DNA of 64,000 bases from Halorussus salinus (GCF_004765815.2 NZ_SBIS02000012.1:124001-188000), one strand, 5' to 3'; positions 14,903 to 24,723 are shown, counted from the first letter of the stretch. Notes: generated by a model not told the origin, from the letters alone. Translations and numbers: made by a program.

Positions 14903-16105
14903 TTATACGGTTGTGGGAGTGAATGCGTGCAGTCGGCCGTCTCCGTATCTGCCAGCGACGAATAGTTGCCCGTTCATGGCTGATGCTTTCGAGAATCCTT
15001 CACAGAGGCGTGTGAACCGCCATTGTTCAGTCCCTGCTCCATCGATACCGTAGAGCGTGCTGATGCTGTCGTTGACATCCTTCTCACCGGTCTGGCGCAC
15101 GAAATTCGCACACAAACTCCCGTCTGCGATAGATACTGTTCGGAGGCGACCCGGACGCGATAACCGCCACTGTTCCGTTCCATCCGCTGCGTGTAGCGCG
15201 TAGAGAGACCCACCGTCGCCACGTGCGTAGACTGTCGACCTATCGGTAACTGGATCACCGTAGACTCCCGCTGTCTTCCAACGCACGTCACCGGTCGCTG
15301 GGTCAAGTCCGTATGTGAAATTTCGGGTACTCGTGATGAGGGTACCCCCCGCGATCTGTGGTCCCTCCCCCATCCGTGTCGCAGTCGCCTTCGGTTCAAA
15401 CGTCCATTTCTCCGCCCCATCCGAGAGGTCTAGCGCGAAGAGACCAGTCTGCTCAGTCTGGACGTACAGCGTGTCTTCGTAAACGAGTGGAGACGCTACA
15501 ACCGGGTCATGCTTAGCTATATCACGCTTCCAACGGAGGGATCCATTCCCAGTGCCAAACGCAAACAGATCTTCCGCAAACTTCGAATCAGTATGACTCG
15601 TCGGAAGACTACTGTTCGGCAAGTATACCGTCCCCTCCTCAACCGTCGGGCTTGCCTGAATAGTTCCCGCGTCGCCCCACTCACGACGCCACATCTCCTC
15701 GCCCGTTTCGATGTCGTAGACGAAAAGTGTCTCGTAGTCGGTGGCGTATACGTGTCCGTCTGCGGTGGTCGGGGCGAGCCAGCCTGATTGGGGGTGTTGT
15801 TTCTGCCATCGCTGTGTACCGTCGGTGGTATCGAGGGTAGCGAGTCCGTTGGTTGAGCTTGTTGCAAAGACCCATTCTCCTGTATTGTCGATGGCGGGCT
15901 GTGGAATCCGTTTCCCGAGCGGAATATACCAGTCCAGAGAGATGCCGGTCGTTCGGAGTTCCGGAGGGAGGTCTGATTGGTCGGCCGTCGTTGGGTTCGT
16001 GACTGGCTGCTGGCTTGAATTCGAGTCGCTTGAAAGACAGCCTGCTCCGGTGGTCCCAGCGAGAAGAGCAGTTGATGTGAGGAGATCCCGACGCGATAGT
16101 GACAC
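14903..16105 (-). CDS. PQQ-like beta-propeller lipoprotein
   Basis: A 400-aa protein. The signal MSLSRRDLLTSTALLAGTTG ends in GAGC, a Tat-type motif (SRRDLL) plus lipobox. The rest is seven to eight blades with the recurring pattern GxLYALDxxDGxxxWxxxxxG (for example VYATDYETLFVYDIETGEEM, LYVQTEQTGLFALDLSDGAE, SLYALHAADGTEQW). Such propellers usually act as binding or scaffolding domains outside the membrane; PQQ-binding residues cannot be assumed. It is transcribed alone and divergently from the lipoprotein at 16227. Confidence 0.88.
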   Translation of the reverse strand: MSLSRRDLLTSTALLAGTTGAGCLSSDSNSSQQPVTNPTTADQSDLPPELRTTGISLDWYIPLGKRIPQPAIDNTGEWVFATSSTNGLATLDTTDGTQRWQKQHPQSGWLAPTTADGHVYATDYETLFVYDIETGEEMWRREWGDAGTIQASPTVEEGTVYLPNSSLPTSHTDSKFAEDLFAFGTGNGSLRWKRDIAKHDPVVASPLVYEDTLYVQTEQTGLFALDLSDGAEKWTFEPKATATRMGEGPQIAGGTLITSTRNFTYGLDPATGDVRWKTAGVYGDPVTDRSTVYARGDGGSLYALHAADGTEQWRLSRPGRLRTVSIADGSLCANFVRQTGEKDVNDSISTLYGIDGAGTEQWRFTRLCEGFSKASAMNGQLFVAGRYGDGRLHAFTPTTV

Positions 16106-16226
16106 AATTCTAACTTAGCGAGTTATCGTATAAGCTTTCAGGTTCGTACGTGATCCCTGCTTCGCGTCGGTCTCGCCGTCAATCATGAGCAGTATATTCA
16201 AATGGGAAGCGAAACCCTTCTTCGAT

Positions 16227-17165
16227 ATGGTTACCCGCCGCCAGACCCTCCAAGCTATCAGCACAACAGCCCTCCCAGCACTTGCAGGCTGTACAACCGA
16301 TATTCTCGACTCCGGCAAGTCCCAAACAAGGTACACGCTTAACATCGAACCAATCGAAGTCTCCCCGGTCGAACACGCCCTCTTCGACCCCGACGATGAC
16401 GCCCTCTTTGGCAACCCAGCGCAGACCGCGCTCGCCGCCATTCTCCCCGACGGCCGACACACGACGTACGGATACGAACCACTGCCCGATGACGCCTACG
16501 TTGAATACGAAGGGAGCTACTATCAGACCACGAACCTCGTTACCGGTCGCAAGCAGATGGAACGCACTCTAATCCGGGCTGAACCACTCCCAGACAAAGC
16601 TGACGTTCCCAACGACGCGATACTAGTAGACGAACTCAACCGACCGGCCGCGAGGGTCGTCAAGATCCTCCACAGCAACGCAGTTACTGGCGGTGAAGGG
16701 AATAGCGCGGAATTGCTCCGCGAGGACGCCTACGTCTTACGCCGCCCCGTCGAGCGGGAGAGTCGTCTTGCGACGGGCGAGTTAGACGGTCGCATCGTGA
16801 CGATGACTGACGGTGGAAACTGGGCCTATCGACTTCATGTAACTCACAAGCGCATCACCGAGACAGCTCACACGACGCTAGCCATCGAAGTGGCTAATTC
16901 TCACTCACAGTTCCGAGACGTTGTTTTCGGGTCGCGTATCGACGTCGAACTCACGCCCGAGAATCTCTCGGCGGACGTTCGGAACCTGCTTGAGGACGCC
17001 GTCCGGCGAGAAACCTACGAGGAGACCGTGCCGCTCCCCGAGACGTTTGAAGCGTTACTGACGGCGCTCGGTTTGAAGGCCGTCGATACGGCGGTTACTG
17101 GGAAATTGCTGTGGTATGATGGTGAACTCTACCGTTGTGCGCTGTACGTCAACGACAGTTCTTAA
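16227..17165 (+). CDS. Lipoprotein of unknown function
   Basis: The ATG at 16227 (MVTRRQTLQAISTTALPALA) is preferred over 16185 because it puts a Tat-like TRRQTL and the lipobox ALAGC at the N-terminus. The mature part, about 290 residues, is acidic and mixed alpha/beta with no repeat. The final 50 residues (DTAVTGKLLWYDGELYRCAL) end in a strand pair. It is divergent from the propeller lipoprotein, with 121 bp between. I do not recognise the family, though its composition is typical of haloarchaeal secreted proteins. Confidence 0.78.
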   Translation: MVTRRQTLQAISTTALPALAGCTTDILDSGKSQTRYTLNIEPIEVSPVEHALFDPDDDALFGNPAQTALAAILPDGRHTTYGYEPLPDDAYVEYEGSYYQTTNLVTGRKQMERTLIRAEPLPDKADVPNDAILVDELNRPAARVVKILHSNAVTGGEGNSAELLREDAYVLRRPVERESRLATGELDGRIVTMTDGGNWAYRLHVTHKRITETAHTTLAIEVANSHSQFRDVVFGSRIDVELTPENLSADVRNLLEDAVRRETYEETVPLPETFEALLTALGLKAVDTAVTGKLLWYDGELYRCALYVNDSS

Positions 17166-17565
17166 TTCCGCCTTCATTAGATGCCACCTGAACACCACAG
17201 TATCTCCAGTCATCTTATCGCCGGATTCATCGTACGCACCTCTATGGTGGTTTGGGTGACAAGAATAGCTTGAGGACACCGTCTAGTTTTCTTCTTCAAC
17301 TGACGTGTGTTCATCGAGGGCTTGATGCGCCGCGTTTAGGGTTTCTGATTATACTCTGTTGCACTAATTATATTAATTAAAAGTCTGTGACGAATTCATT
17401 TTCGGAGTCAAGTCCTGAGGTACTCCCTTGCTTATCTGTAGACGGCAAGATCTCACGAACAATTCACTATAGAAAACCGGTTCCTTTATTATAACCACAT
17501 TTACATTTGTCCGTATTGAACGGTACCCCCCGAACCGATTTCCCGTCAACGGCTGGTGAGTATCA
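17166..17565. other. Intergenic stretch, no feature recognised
   Basis: No convincing ORF, RNA or repeat is seen in either strand. The part around 17340-17400 is AT-rich and may hold the end of one transcript and the promoter of the membrane protein at 17566. Confidence 0.5.
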
Positions 17566-18045
17566 ATGAGCCCCGATCAATCAAGCCACTCCACTTCGTC
17601 TTTAGCATCCAAGAAGCCACCTCGAAGCCCGCCAACGAAGCGAGCATCACTCGTTGGTAGCGTTGTAGGGGTATGTATCGGCCTGAGTTCACATTTTCTA
17701 TTACTGGATTATTCTATAGTATCCATTACCATTTGTCTCCTATACTCCATCGGGGTTACGCTCATGATCGACTACGTCAGTATCCTCCGACAGACCCCCT
17801 ACGATGGCGGGAGTTGGTGGACGATTGCCTTCGGTGGGACCACTGGACTCGTTATGATGGTTGTACAGCTGGTCTACCGGCCGATTGTTCCAGATGAGAT
17901 CGCAGTAAAGCGCGTCCTCCCTGAGGGAGTGCGGACCATTCCATTTAATTTCATCCTTATCCTGTGGCTTCTCATGTTCGGTGTCGCGTTAGTCTCACTG
18001 ACATACGGAATCGGAATGGCAGTAACGGACATGTCCGAAGGATAA
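17566..18045 (+). CDS. Small membrane protein, about four transmembrane helices
   Basis: A 159-aa protein. The first 27 residues are polar and Ser/Pro/Lys-rich. Hydrophobic helices lie at about 28-48 (LVGSVVGVCIGLSSHFLLL), 52-70 (VSITICLLYSIGVTLMI), 85-105 (WTIAFGGTTGLVMMVVQLVY) and 125-150 (FNFILILWLLMFGVALVSLT). It stands alone upstream of the STAND-TPR gene, 200 bp away. No family recognised. Confidence 0.75.
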   Translation: MSPDQSSHSTSSLASKKPPRSPPTKRASLVGSVVGVCIGLSSHFLLLDYSIVSITICLLYSIGVTLMIDYVSILRQTPYDGGSWWTIAFGGTTGLVMMVVQLVYRPIVPDEIAVKRVLPEGVRTIPFNFILILWLLMFGVALVSLTYGIGMAVTDMSEG

Positions 18046-18244
18046 GGTCGTGTTCACGGGTATCATAATTACCCTCGTTCGGCCGGAGGAGACTAGACTG
18101 AGGTGGTCAAGCGTTTGGGTACCACCGTTCGCCGTTGATATACATTTTCGCCAATCTGTCTAATTCCCATCGCGTAAAGCCAGTATGCATTTTAATACAT
18201 ATTGTTACATACTACTAAGTGATATGTGGTCATAACTTCACTCA

Positions 18245-21200
18245 ATGGACATCGGGACCGCGTTACGAGCCACCCCACTGCTATTCAACGAAGGTGCAGA
18301 CCGACTCCGAGACGACCTCGCGCCACACATCACCGCCGCAGTTGAACAGACAGCCCACGACCACGCCGACGCACTCGCAGCCGACATCCCCAAGACAACA
18401 CAGTCAGCACACTTACCACCATTCGTTGACGACAAAGAACTACCACCCGAGGAGACAGGCGTCTTTGTCATTACTGTACTCTTATATGAGGTTCTTGAAT
18501 CGGAAACATTAGAGTCGCAACTTGACAACTTCGAGACGCTCGGCGAGTCAATTGCAACCGACCTTATCGCAGATGAACTCGAAGAACACGCGGACGAATC
18601 TCTCTCGCTTGACTATACTGCGGTCGCGGCTGACTTCTGTCGGTACCTCGAACGTGAACTCAGTAGCGACCCGGACCTATCCCGGAAACACATCATTCGA
18701 CTACTGCAGCAACTCCTCGAGCGAGCTAGCGGCGATAGTCAGTTCGACGTGTTCACCGAACAAGGGTTCGATTGGATTGACGATGCCTATATTCGGAACC
18801 GTACGGTGGACCCCGAGTACTGCTGGCGGCGGGCGTTCACGTTCTCCGAACTCAATGAAGGGTACGCGATTGACCGGGATTGGCCGGGCGAGGAGTACAC
18901 GACAGTCACCGACCGGCTACTCGCAGATCTCGCTGATGGCGGTGGGACGGTGCTGGTGAGTCCGCCCGGCGCTGGCAAAACGACGACCACTAGAGCGACG
19001 GCCATCGAATGGTATAATCGACATCCAGACGGAGTTATCCTCTACCATAAAGGCGGTGACCCAATCACCGATCCTGACCGGCTAATCGCCGCAATTCAGC
19101 AACTCGCTGCGGACATGCCGGTGCTGGTGGTTGTCGAAGATGCTGCTCGCCAGAGTGTCGTCCCTTTCTATGAGGTTCTTGATGCGTTGGAGCCAGCCGA
19201 CAACGTGTGTTTTCTGTTGAACTCGCGGGAGCGCGAATGGAAGCAGTTCGACGACCATGCAAAACACCATGACGCGTTCGACACTGATAGTCAGAACTAC
19301 CAAGACGTCCTTACAACGCGAACCCGGTATCCCACACGGCGTGATCTCTCGGCACTCACGGAGTCTGAAATCGAACAGTTCATTGATCAGTTTGAATCGG
19401 TGGCTGACCGACGGGTAGAGGCGAACCCCGATGAGTTAGTTGGCCAGATTCACACCCAGCATGGCGCAAGTCCGATGCTCCTGCTGTCTTATCACCTCCC
19501 AATCGGTGGTGTCGAAGCGATGCCCGACGACGAAGCATCGGCACTCGAAGCCAACGTCGCTGAAACGTTCACCCACATCACAACGCAGGATGCCAGTGAC
19601 TACGACGAGGTATCGGACGCTAAGTTGTTCGAACACGTGAGCTTGCTCGCCAACCTCTTGAACGCCGCCGAAATCCCGGTCCACCGAGAACTCCTATATG
19701 TTATCGGCGACGATGAGGAAACCTTCCGAGCAATCGATGAGATACGGACCGCGCTTGACAGCTGGTTGTTTTTCGGCATGGACTCCGACGACCAGCCTCT
19801 GACTCACCATCCTGTCTGGTCGGAACTGTACCTCCAACACTACCTCGATACGGCGACGGTCGAGAGCATCGCACGCGATCAGTTTGAGAGCGTCTTGAAC
19901 GCGTTGTTTCGGTTCCTCGAAGATGCCGACCGACGCGAAGCAATCGAACGCTATCTTGGTCGGCCAACTCAACGGCTTCGCGCACACAACAACCATTCTG
20001 AAACGCTATCAAATTGGTTCGTTCGCGCAGTCTTCGAGATTGGGGAAGCTCGCCCGCGACTCACTCCGCTATTTGGAACGATGGAGTACTCCGGTCTCTC
20101 ACTTCCGGATAACTGTTCGCAGACAGCTACCGCGAACTGTACGCTCTCCCGGTATCAGATGCACCGCAAACAAGGCCATCCCGACATCGCGACCCAAGAA
20201 CTGGAAGCCTTTCGAGATCTCTCAGCTAGTGGGAGTGAGGGTGAAGCCGACTCGATTTATTATAATGCGAAAGGAAACTTGGCGCATGTCGTAGGTGATT
20301 TTGCGACCGCCCGTGACTACCTCGAACGGAGCCTCGCCATCGAGCGGAAACTCAATAATCATGCGGGTGTAGCAAGAAGTCTTGGAAATCTTGGAAATAT
20401 TGCTCGCGACCAAGGCGATTTTGAGGCGGCTCGAGAGTACTACGAGCAGAGTCTTACAATCCAACGTGACCTCGGTAACCGTGCGGGTGTAGCAAGAGGT
20501 CTCGGTAATCTTGCTCTCGTCGCCCGAAATCAAGGTGACCTTGAGGAGGCTCGTGACTATCATAAGCAAAGTCTATCGATCGAACGTGACCTTGGTAACC
20601 GTGCGGGTGAAGCAAAGAATCTCGGTAATCTTGGGCTTGTGGCTTTTGAGCGGGGTGATCTTGAGAAGGCACGTGACTACCACGAACAAAGTCTCACGAT
20701 CAAGCGTGATCTCGGTAATCGTGCGAGTGAAGCAAAGAGCCTCAGTAATCTCGGGAATGTCGCTTTTAAGCAGGATGATTTCGAGGCGGCTCGAGAGTAC
20801 TACCAGCAGAGTCTCACAATTGAGCGAAACCTCGGTAACCGTGCTGGCGTAGCGAGGACTCTCAATAATCTCGCGGGTGTCGCTACGAAGGAGGGCGATT
20901 ACGAGGCGGGTCGTGATTATTACGAGCAGAGCCTTGCGATCAGTCGTGATCTTGATGATCGTGCGAGCGAGGCACGAAGTCTTAGTAATCTTGGGATTAT
21001 TGCAGAAAAACAAGATGACTTTGAGGGGGCGGTGGAGTATCTTGAAGAGGGATATGCTATTTTCCGGGAGCTTGGCGCAGTCCGTATGGAACTGCAGACC
21101 ATTTCGAATCTAATTCATACGTATCTGCGGGCGGAGAACGAGGATGCGGCGCTAGAGTGGTGTCGGAAAGGGATCGAACGCTGTGATTCGATTGACCTAC

Positions 21201-21697
21201 CGGTCGAAGAGCGGGCCTATAAGTTCCGCCGTAACCGTGCCCAGTTAGTTGAGACACCCGAACGCACGTTCGAACTATACAATTACGCGTTGGATACGAT
21301 TCTTGACGATAACGCCAGTCAGGCGGTTCAATTACTCCAAGCGATCTGGGAGCGCCGCGACACATTTGAGCCAGATGACGATATTTACCCAGTCATTCTT
21401 GGCGCGGGTGTTGGCGTTGCCGCACATCTTGTATCGGTCGATACGGATAGCGATATAGACCCGGAAGACGTACTTGAAGAGATTGAACCGGACGACGACC
21501 AGCTGGCGGAAGCGGCCCGCGTTCTCTACGAGTATCTGCACACAGAGACTGTCGAGACAGCGCCAGCGGAATTCATCAAGCAAGCACGGGAACTCGTTGA
21601 GCAAAGACGGGAAGTGGACGAAGAGGAGTTCGGTCTCGACGAATTAGAAGCACTTGCATATGCGAAGCTATTACAGGCGGTGCAGGCAGTCGTTTAA
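18245..21697 (+). CDS. STAND-type P-loop NTPase with C-terminal TPR repeats (likely defence protein)
   Basis: A 1150-aa protein in three parts. Residues 1-230 are helical and unassigned. Residues about 231-660 form a STAND/AAA-like NTPase, with Walker A VSPPGAGKTTTTR (237-249), Walker B PVLVVVEDAAR (291-301) and helical follow-on. Residues about 676-955 are seven 40-residue TPR units of kinesin-light-chain style (GDFEAAREYYEQSLTIxRDL). A helical tail follows. This order resembles NLR-like antiviral sensors, in which the repeat part senses a ligand and the NTPase oligomerises. The N-terminal effector part has no motif I can name, so its output is unknown. It is a single gene with its own promoter, surrounded by other variable genes. 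Confidence 0.85.
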   Translation: MDIGTALRATPLLFNEGADRLRDDLAPHITAAVEQTAHDHADALAADIPKTTQSAHLPPFVDDKELPPEETGVFVITVLLYEVLESETLESQLDNFETLGESIATDLIADELEEHADESLSLDYTAVAADFCRYLERELSSDPDLSRKHIIRLLQQLLERASGDSQFDVFTEQGFDWIDDAYIRNRTVDPEYCWRRAFTFSELNEGYAIDRDWPGEEYTTVTDRLLADLADGGGTVLVSPPGAGKTTTTRATAIEWYNRHPDGVILYHKGGDPITDPDRLIAAIQQLAADMPVLVVVEDAARQSVVPFYEVLDALEPADNVCFLLNSREREWKQFDDHAKHHDAFDTDSQNYQDVLTTRTRYPTRRDLSALTESEIEQFIDQFESVADRRVEANPDELVGQIHTQHGASPMLLLSYHLPIGGVEAMPDDEASALEANVAETFTHITTQDASDYDEVSDAKLFEHVSLLANLLNAAEIPVHRELLYVIGDDEETFRAIDEIRTALDSWLFFGMDSDDQPLTHHPVWSELYLQHYLDTATVESIARDQFESVLNALFRFLEDADRREAIERYLGRPTQRLRAHNNHSETLSNWFVRAVFEIGEARPRLTPLFGTMEYSGLSLPDNCSQTATANCTLSRYQMHRKQGHPDIATQELEAFRDLSASGSEGEADSIYYNAKGNLAHVVGDFATARDYLERSLAIERKLNNHAGVARSLGNLGNIARDQGDFEAAREYYEQSLTIQRDLGNRAGVARGLGNLALVARNQGDLEEARDYHKQSLSIERDLGNRAGEAKNLGNLGLVAFERGDLEKARDYHEQSLTIKRDLGNRASEAKSLSNLGNVAFKQDDFEAAREYYQQSLTIERNLGNRAGVARTLNNLAGVATKEGDYEAGRDYYEQSLAISRDLDDRASEARSLSNLGIIAEKQDDFEGAVEYLEEGYAIFRELGAVRMELQTISNLIHTYLRAENEDAALEWCRKGIERCDSIDLPVEERAYKFRRNRAQLVETPERTFELYNYALDTILDDNASQAVQLLQAIWERRDTFEPDDDIYPVILGAGVGVAAHLVSVDTDSDIDPEDVLEEIEPDDDQLAEAARVLYEYLHTETVETAPAEFIKQARELVEQRREVDEEEFGLDELEALAYAKLLQAVQAVV
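20274..21065 (+). repeat. Seven 120-bp tandem repeats encoding the TPR units
   Basis: The period is 120 bp (40 codons). DNA between adjacent units is close (for example the recurring blocks GACCTCGGTAACCGTGCGGG and GAGCAGAGTCT), closer than typical diverged TPRs. This points to recent amplification or gene conversion within the gene. Confidence 0.85.
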
Positions 21698-21864
21698 TTG
21701 AAGCTTCTTGAAAGGCGCTCTCGTTCTTGTTGGATTTCTGTAGATGGGGGTGGAATACCCTCTACGCTCAACAAAGTGCTTACATGTAGTAGATACATCA
21801 AGAATACACGTTGTATTAGCAGACTCAGGTCCATCTCCGCCAGTGGAAATCTGTGCCCTATTGG

Positions 21865-22662
21865 TCACTCATCGGTGTTGCCACAGAGCGTGTTGCAGAG
21901 GCTCTTATAGACGTGAACGATACCGTGGTAGAGGCTGGTGCGGGCGCGGTCTGAGGCAAAAATGACGCCGAGAAGTCCGACAAGGAGTGCGCTGACACCG
22001 AGTATCAGGTCGCGGTGACGGTCGAAGAGGCATTCGGGGGAGCAGTAGACGGTTATTCGCGAGATGTCTTGATCTATGGGCGTGATTCCGGTGAGGTCTG
22101 CGGGACCATACTTAGCGCGAACAAGGTAGGTTCCGGTTTTCGAGATGTTCGTGATCACAGTATACTGGGCTACGTCGGTCGGTTGCAGTCCGTTATCATA
22201 GCTGTAGATGACGTTGCCGTCTTCCATTCCGTCAACTCCCTCGTCGCGTTTCGGCTTGCCGTCACACTCCTCGGTCTCGCTACGCCCGATTCGCCGGACC
22301 CCAATCGAGTTATCGTTCACGATACAGTCGTCTGGCCCGAATAAATACAGCATCGTGGGCGAATCGCCAGCATGCCAGACGCCAAGAATATCCGACACCG
22401 TCCGGTTCGAGTGATTCACAACGCAAATCGTCAATGTCTGTTCGGTGCCCGCGTCGATTCGGCGCTCGTCGGGAAACACATGTACGGTGATGTCCGGTGG
22501 CGTCGTTGGTGTATCATTACGTACGGCCGTATCGTCCGCTATCGGACGCTTACACGACGAGTGCAGTTCTGGCGTGGCTTGCGACTGGCTTGTGTGTGGC
22601 GTAGCTGTCCCAGCGAGTACCACAACGAGAAAAATAGCTATGAGTATTTTGCATCGTGTCAT
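21865..22662 (-). CDS. Secreted, membrane-anchored protein
   Basis: A 265-aa protein. An N-terminal signal segment (CKILIAIFLVVVLAGTATPH) is followed by about 190 extracellular residues with several Cys (CKRP, CVVN, DDCIV, EECD, CSPECLF). A C-terminal transmembrane helix (LILGVSALLVGLLGVIFAS) and a basic tail follow. The VHVFPDERRIDAGTEQTLTI part looks like an immunoglobulin-type or CARDB-like strand set. It is convergent with the STAND gene. No function can be assigned. Confidence 0.78.
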   Translation of the reverse strand: MTRCKILIAIFLVVVLAGTATPHTSQSQATPELHSSCKRPIADDTAVRNDTPTTPPDITVHVFPDERRIDAGTEQTLTICVVNHSNRTVSDILGVWHAGDSPTMLYLFGPDDCIVNDNSIGVRRIGRSETEECDGKPKRDEGVDGMEDGNVIYSYDNGLQPTDVAQYTVITNISKTGTYLVRAKYGPADLTGITPIDQDISRITVYCSPECLFDRHRDLILGVSALLVGLLGVIFASDRARTSLYHGIVHVYKSLCNTLCGNTDE

Positions 22663-22821
22663 TTGTTCCCACGACCCAGACTAAACCGACGCCCCAACCC
22701 TTCTAAAATCTAACTACTACCGAGAACGACTAACCGATCAAGCTACTAATGAGGGGATTCACCGGCCTCCGTATTGGTTGTGGTCCTACGCTACTCCGCA
22801 TCAACGAATACCGGTCGCTTT

Positions 22822-23718
22822 CTATTTGATTTGGCAGAACTCGATTTCGGTGTTGTAGGGATTGTCGTCGTGCCAGACGACGCGCTTCCCGCCTTGCTTG
22901 ACGTTCACGAATCCGAACCGGTCCGCATCACCTTCCGTGTTCATCTTCCCATTCACGAAACTGGCGACCTCGCTGGCGGTCCAGACGCCCTTGTACGTGT
23001 CCGTCTCACGCATGAACTGCATGAGACAAGTGTCCTTCCGGACGTAGAGACCGTCGATGTCAGCGGTATCCTCGCCACTATAGATACCGTACGTGGTGAC
23101 GGACGCCGTATCTGGGTCTGCTGGACGGTTCACTGCGAACGCGACGTTACAGTCGCCGCAGTGACGGAGTTCGATGAGTGGGTCCGGTACGTCCGTCACT
23201 CGCCCGTGAGACTCCTCGGCGTTGTCCTGCTCGAAGCCGGTGGCGGTCTTCCCGCAGTGGGGGCAATCCCGGTCTGTGGTGACGGTCATGCCTTCTTCGC
23301 CGCCTACGAGTTCGGAAAGGACTGGGTTCTCGCCGACGATAATGTGGTCGTAGGGGATGCGGTCTTCCTCACTCGGCGGTGCGCCCTTCTCGTCGGGAAT
23401 ATCGGCGGCCCACGCGACATCGCCCTCGTCTGGGGCACCGAGAACGAGGGGGCTGTCGGCCTCGTTGAATTCGACTGTCGGGAGTTCAAGTAGCTTCTGG
23501 AGGTAGTGGTCTTGGACGTGGGCGACGTGGTAGGTCTCTCTCTCGATGACTACCTCTTGGCCGGGCACCGCGTCGAGTAGTGCCTCACGGATAGCCTCAG
23601 GAGTACTACCGGCCGTTTGCGGTTCTGTGGTCGGTGATTCCGTCGTTACTTCCTCAGTAGTCGTGGACTGAGATGCCGTGTCGAATCGGTCTTCTCCGAG
23701 ACGGGCCTGATGCCCCAT
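22822..23718 (-). CDS. Zinc-containing protein with a promoter of the CTAAATAGAATAG set
   Basis: A 298-aa acidic protein. C152-x2-C155 (DCPHCGKT) and C187-x2-C190 (HCGDCNVA) form a zinc ribbon in the second half; the first 40 residues are Thr/Ser-rich linker. The final part (GFVNVKQGGKRVVWHDD) is beta-rich. Its promoter and 5' leader are nearly the same as those of the genes at 39633 and 39764, so the three are likely co-regulated. The function is unknown. Confidence 0.8.
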   Translation of the reverse strand: MGHQARLGEDRFDTASQSTTTEEVTTESPTTEPQTAGSTPEAIREALLDAVPGQEVVIERETYHVAHVQDHYLQKLLELPTVEFNEADSPLVLGAPDEGDVAWAADIPDEKGAPPSEEDRIPYDHIIVGENPVLSELVGGEEGMTVTTDRDCPHCGKTATGFEQDNAEESHGRVTDVPDPLIELRHCGDCNVAFAVNRPADPDTASVTTYGIYSGEDTADIDGLYVRKDTCLMQFMRETDTYKGVWTASEVASFVNGKMNTEGDADRFGFVNVKQGGKRVVWHDDNPYNTEIEFCQIK

Positions 23719-23724
23719 TGTTGC

Positions 23725-23776
23725 ATCTAGATAATCGGGAGGCTATTTCATAAGCTTTTCTATTCTATTTAGGTAC
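23725..23776 (-). promoter_or_regulatory. Shared promoter/leader motif (copy 1)
   Basis: On the minus strand: TACCTAAATAGAATAGAAAA, 13 bp, then CCTCCCGATTATC just before the ATG. The same three-part pattern with the same spacing precedes the genes at 39633 (minus) and 39764 (plus). The block is longer than a normal BRE/TATA and probably binds a regulator. Confidence 0.7.
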
Positions 23777-23831
23777 AACAGTGAGTTGATGCTACAGGAC
23801 GGACATCCCAACGACACGGTCTCGATAAGAG

Positions 23832-24521
23832 CTAAACCACTTCGACACTCTCGGTCAATTCGAGCTGGCAGGTGTCCTGCGTAGGTGTCTGAGTCTCTTC
23901 TGTCGCTTCCTCTAACCGCTCCAGATAGTGCCAGTACTCGTTCTGAAACACGGTCGTCGTATCGGCAGAATCGAACCCCGTTTGATATGCCCAGACAAGG
24001 CCGTCCTCACCACCGGGATTCCCAACGTGAACCTGGAGTCCCTCGTCATGGGCGCGGGCGACGATTTCCGGGCCATGCGCTCGCTTCCACCGCTTGCTTC
24101 CTCCGACGAAGATACCGTCCGCGAGCATATCCGTGGCGAACTCGAATAGTTCGTCTATCGACAGACCGGGCTGAAAGGCGACGTAGCGGTTAAAATCCTG
24201 CCGTCGCGGGAGGAGGGGCGCATCACGATGGAATAGGCTTTCGCACAGTTCGCGGGTGGCCTCGGCGTCTCCGTGGACATCGGGCCAGACGATGAAATCT
24301 GGCCACCGAGGCATCTCCGTCTTCGCCTTTTCGAGCGTATCAAGCCACTCGTCCATATCGAACTTGCCGCTATACGCGCCGTTATCTACGAAATAGGGAA
24401 CGTCGTGAGGCGTCATTTTCTGCGGGGTCCATCCCGCGCCGTGGACGTGCGACGGTGCGTGTTCACGGGTCTTCCGTAGGTTCTCCGGCGAAGCCCTAGT
24501 ATAATACAGTCTCATTATCAA
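23832..24521 (-). CDS. DpdA/TGT-like TIM-barrel protein
   Basis: A 229-aa protein. The order FVDNGAYSG (44-52), FIVWPDVHGD (76-85), YVAFQPGLS, GIFVGGSKRWK (136-146) and GFDSADTTT (182-190) is that of small TIM-barrel relatives of tRNA-guanine transglycosylase, including phage DpdA-type enzymes that insert 7-deazaguanines into DNA. Full-size TGT enzymes are longer, so this is the short phage-like form. An aspartate nucleophile is available at D78 or D81, but I cannot say which. The ATG two codons downstream is an alternative start. No other deazaguanine gene is in the window. Confidence 0.55.
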   Translation of the reverse strand: MIMRLYYTRASPENLRKTREHAPSHVHGAGWTPQKMTPHDVPYFVDNGAYSGKFDMDEWLDTLEKAKTEMPRWPDFIVWPDVHGDAEATRELCESLFHRDAPLLPRRQDFNRYVAFQPGLSIDELFEFATDMLADGIFVGGSKRWKRAHGPEIVARAHDEGLQVHVGNPGGEDGLVWAYQTGFDSADTTTVFQNEYWHYLERLEEATEETQTPTQDTCQLELTESVEVV

Positions 24522-24538
24522 AAATAGCGAAGGTCAGC

Positions 24539-24721
24539 TTAGGCGTCTTCGCGAGCAGTTTCAAGCGCCTGATGCAGGTCCCGGTTCAGGACCGGAGCGA
24601 TACCCTCGACCTCGTATCCGCGAGCATTCAGTTCTGAGTGAATGAGGTTCGCAATCTCGCGGGCGTCCTCGCCGCCAAGGTCGTCCGGGTCTACCCCAAG
24701 TGCTTCCCAAAAGGCGACCAT
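24539..24721 (-). CDS. Small acidic protein, 60 aa
   Basis: The ATG at 24719-24721 (MVAFWEALGVDPDDLGGEDA) is chosen because it follows the previous gene's stop by 2 bp. The protein is helical and acidic (REIANLIHSELNARGY, RDLHQALETAREDA). It lies in one operon with the DpdA-like gene, 17 bp downstream of it. Not recognised. Confidence 0.65.
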   Translation of the reverse strand: MVAFWEALGVDPDDLGGEDAREIANLIHSELNARGYEVEGIAPVLNRDLHQALETAREDA

Positions 24722-24723
24722 TT

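Noticed and set aside
22774-23493. 239-codon plus-strand frame
   Set aside because: It lies antisense to the 298-aa zinc protein, which has intact CxxC pairs and a conserved promoter; the plus frame is a codon-bias shadow.
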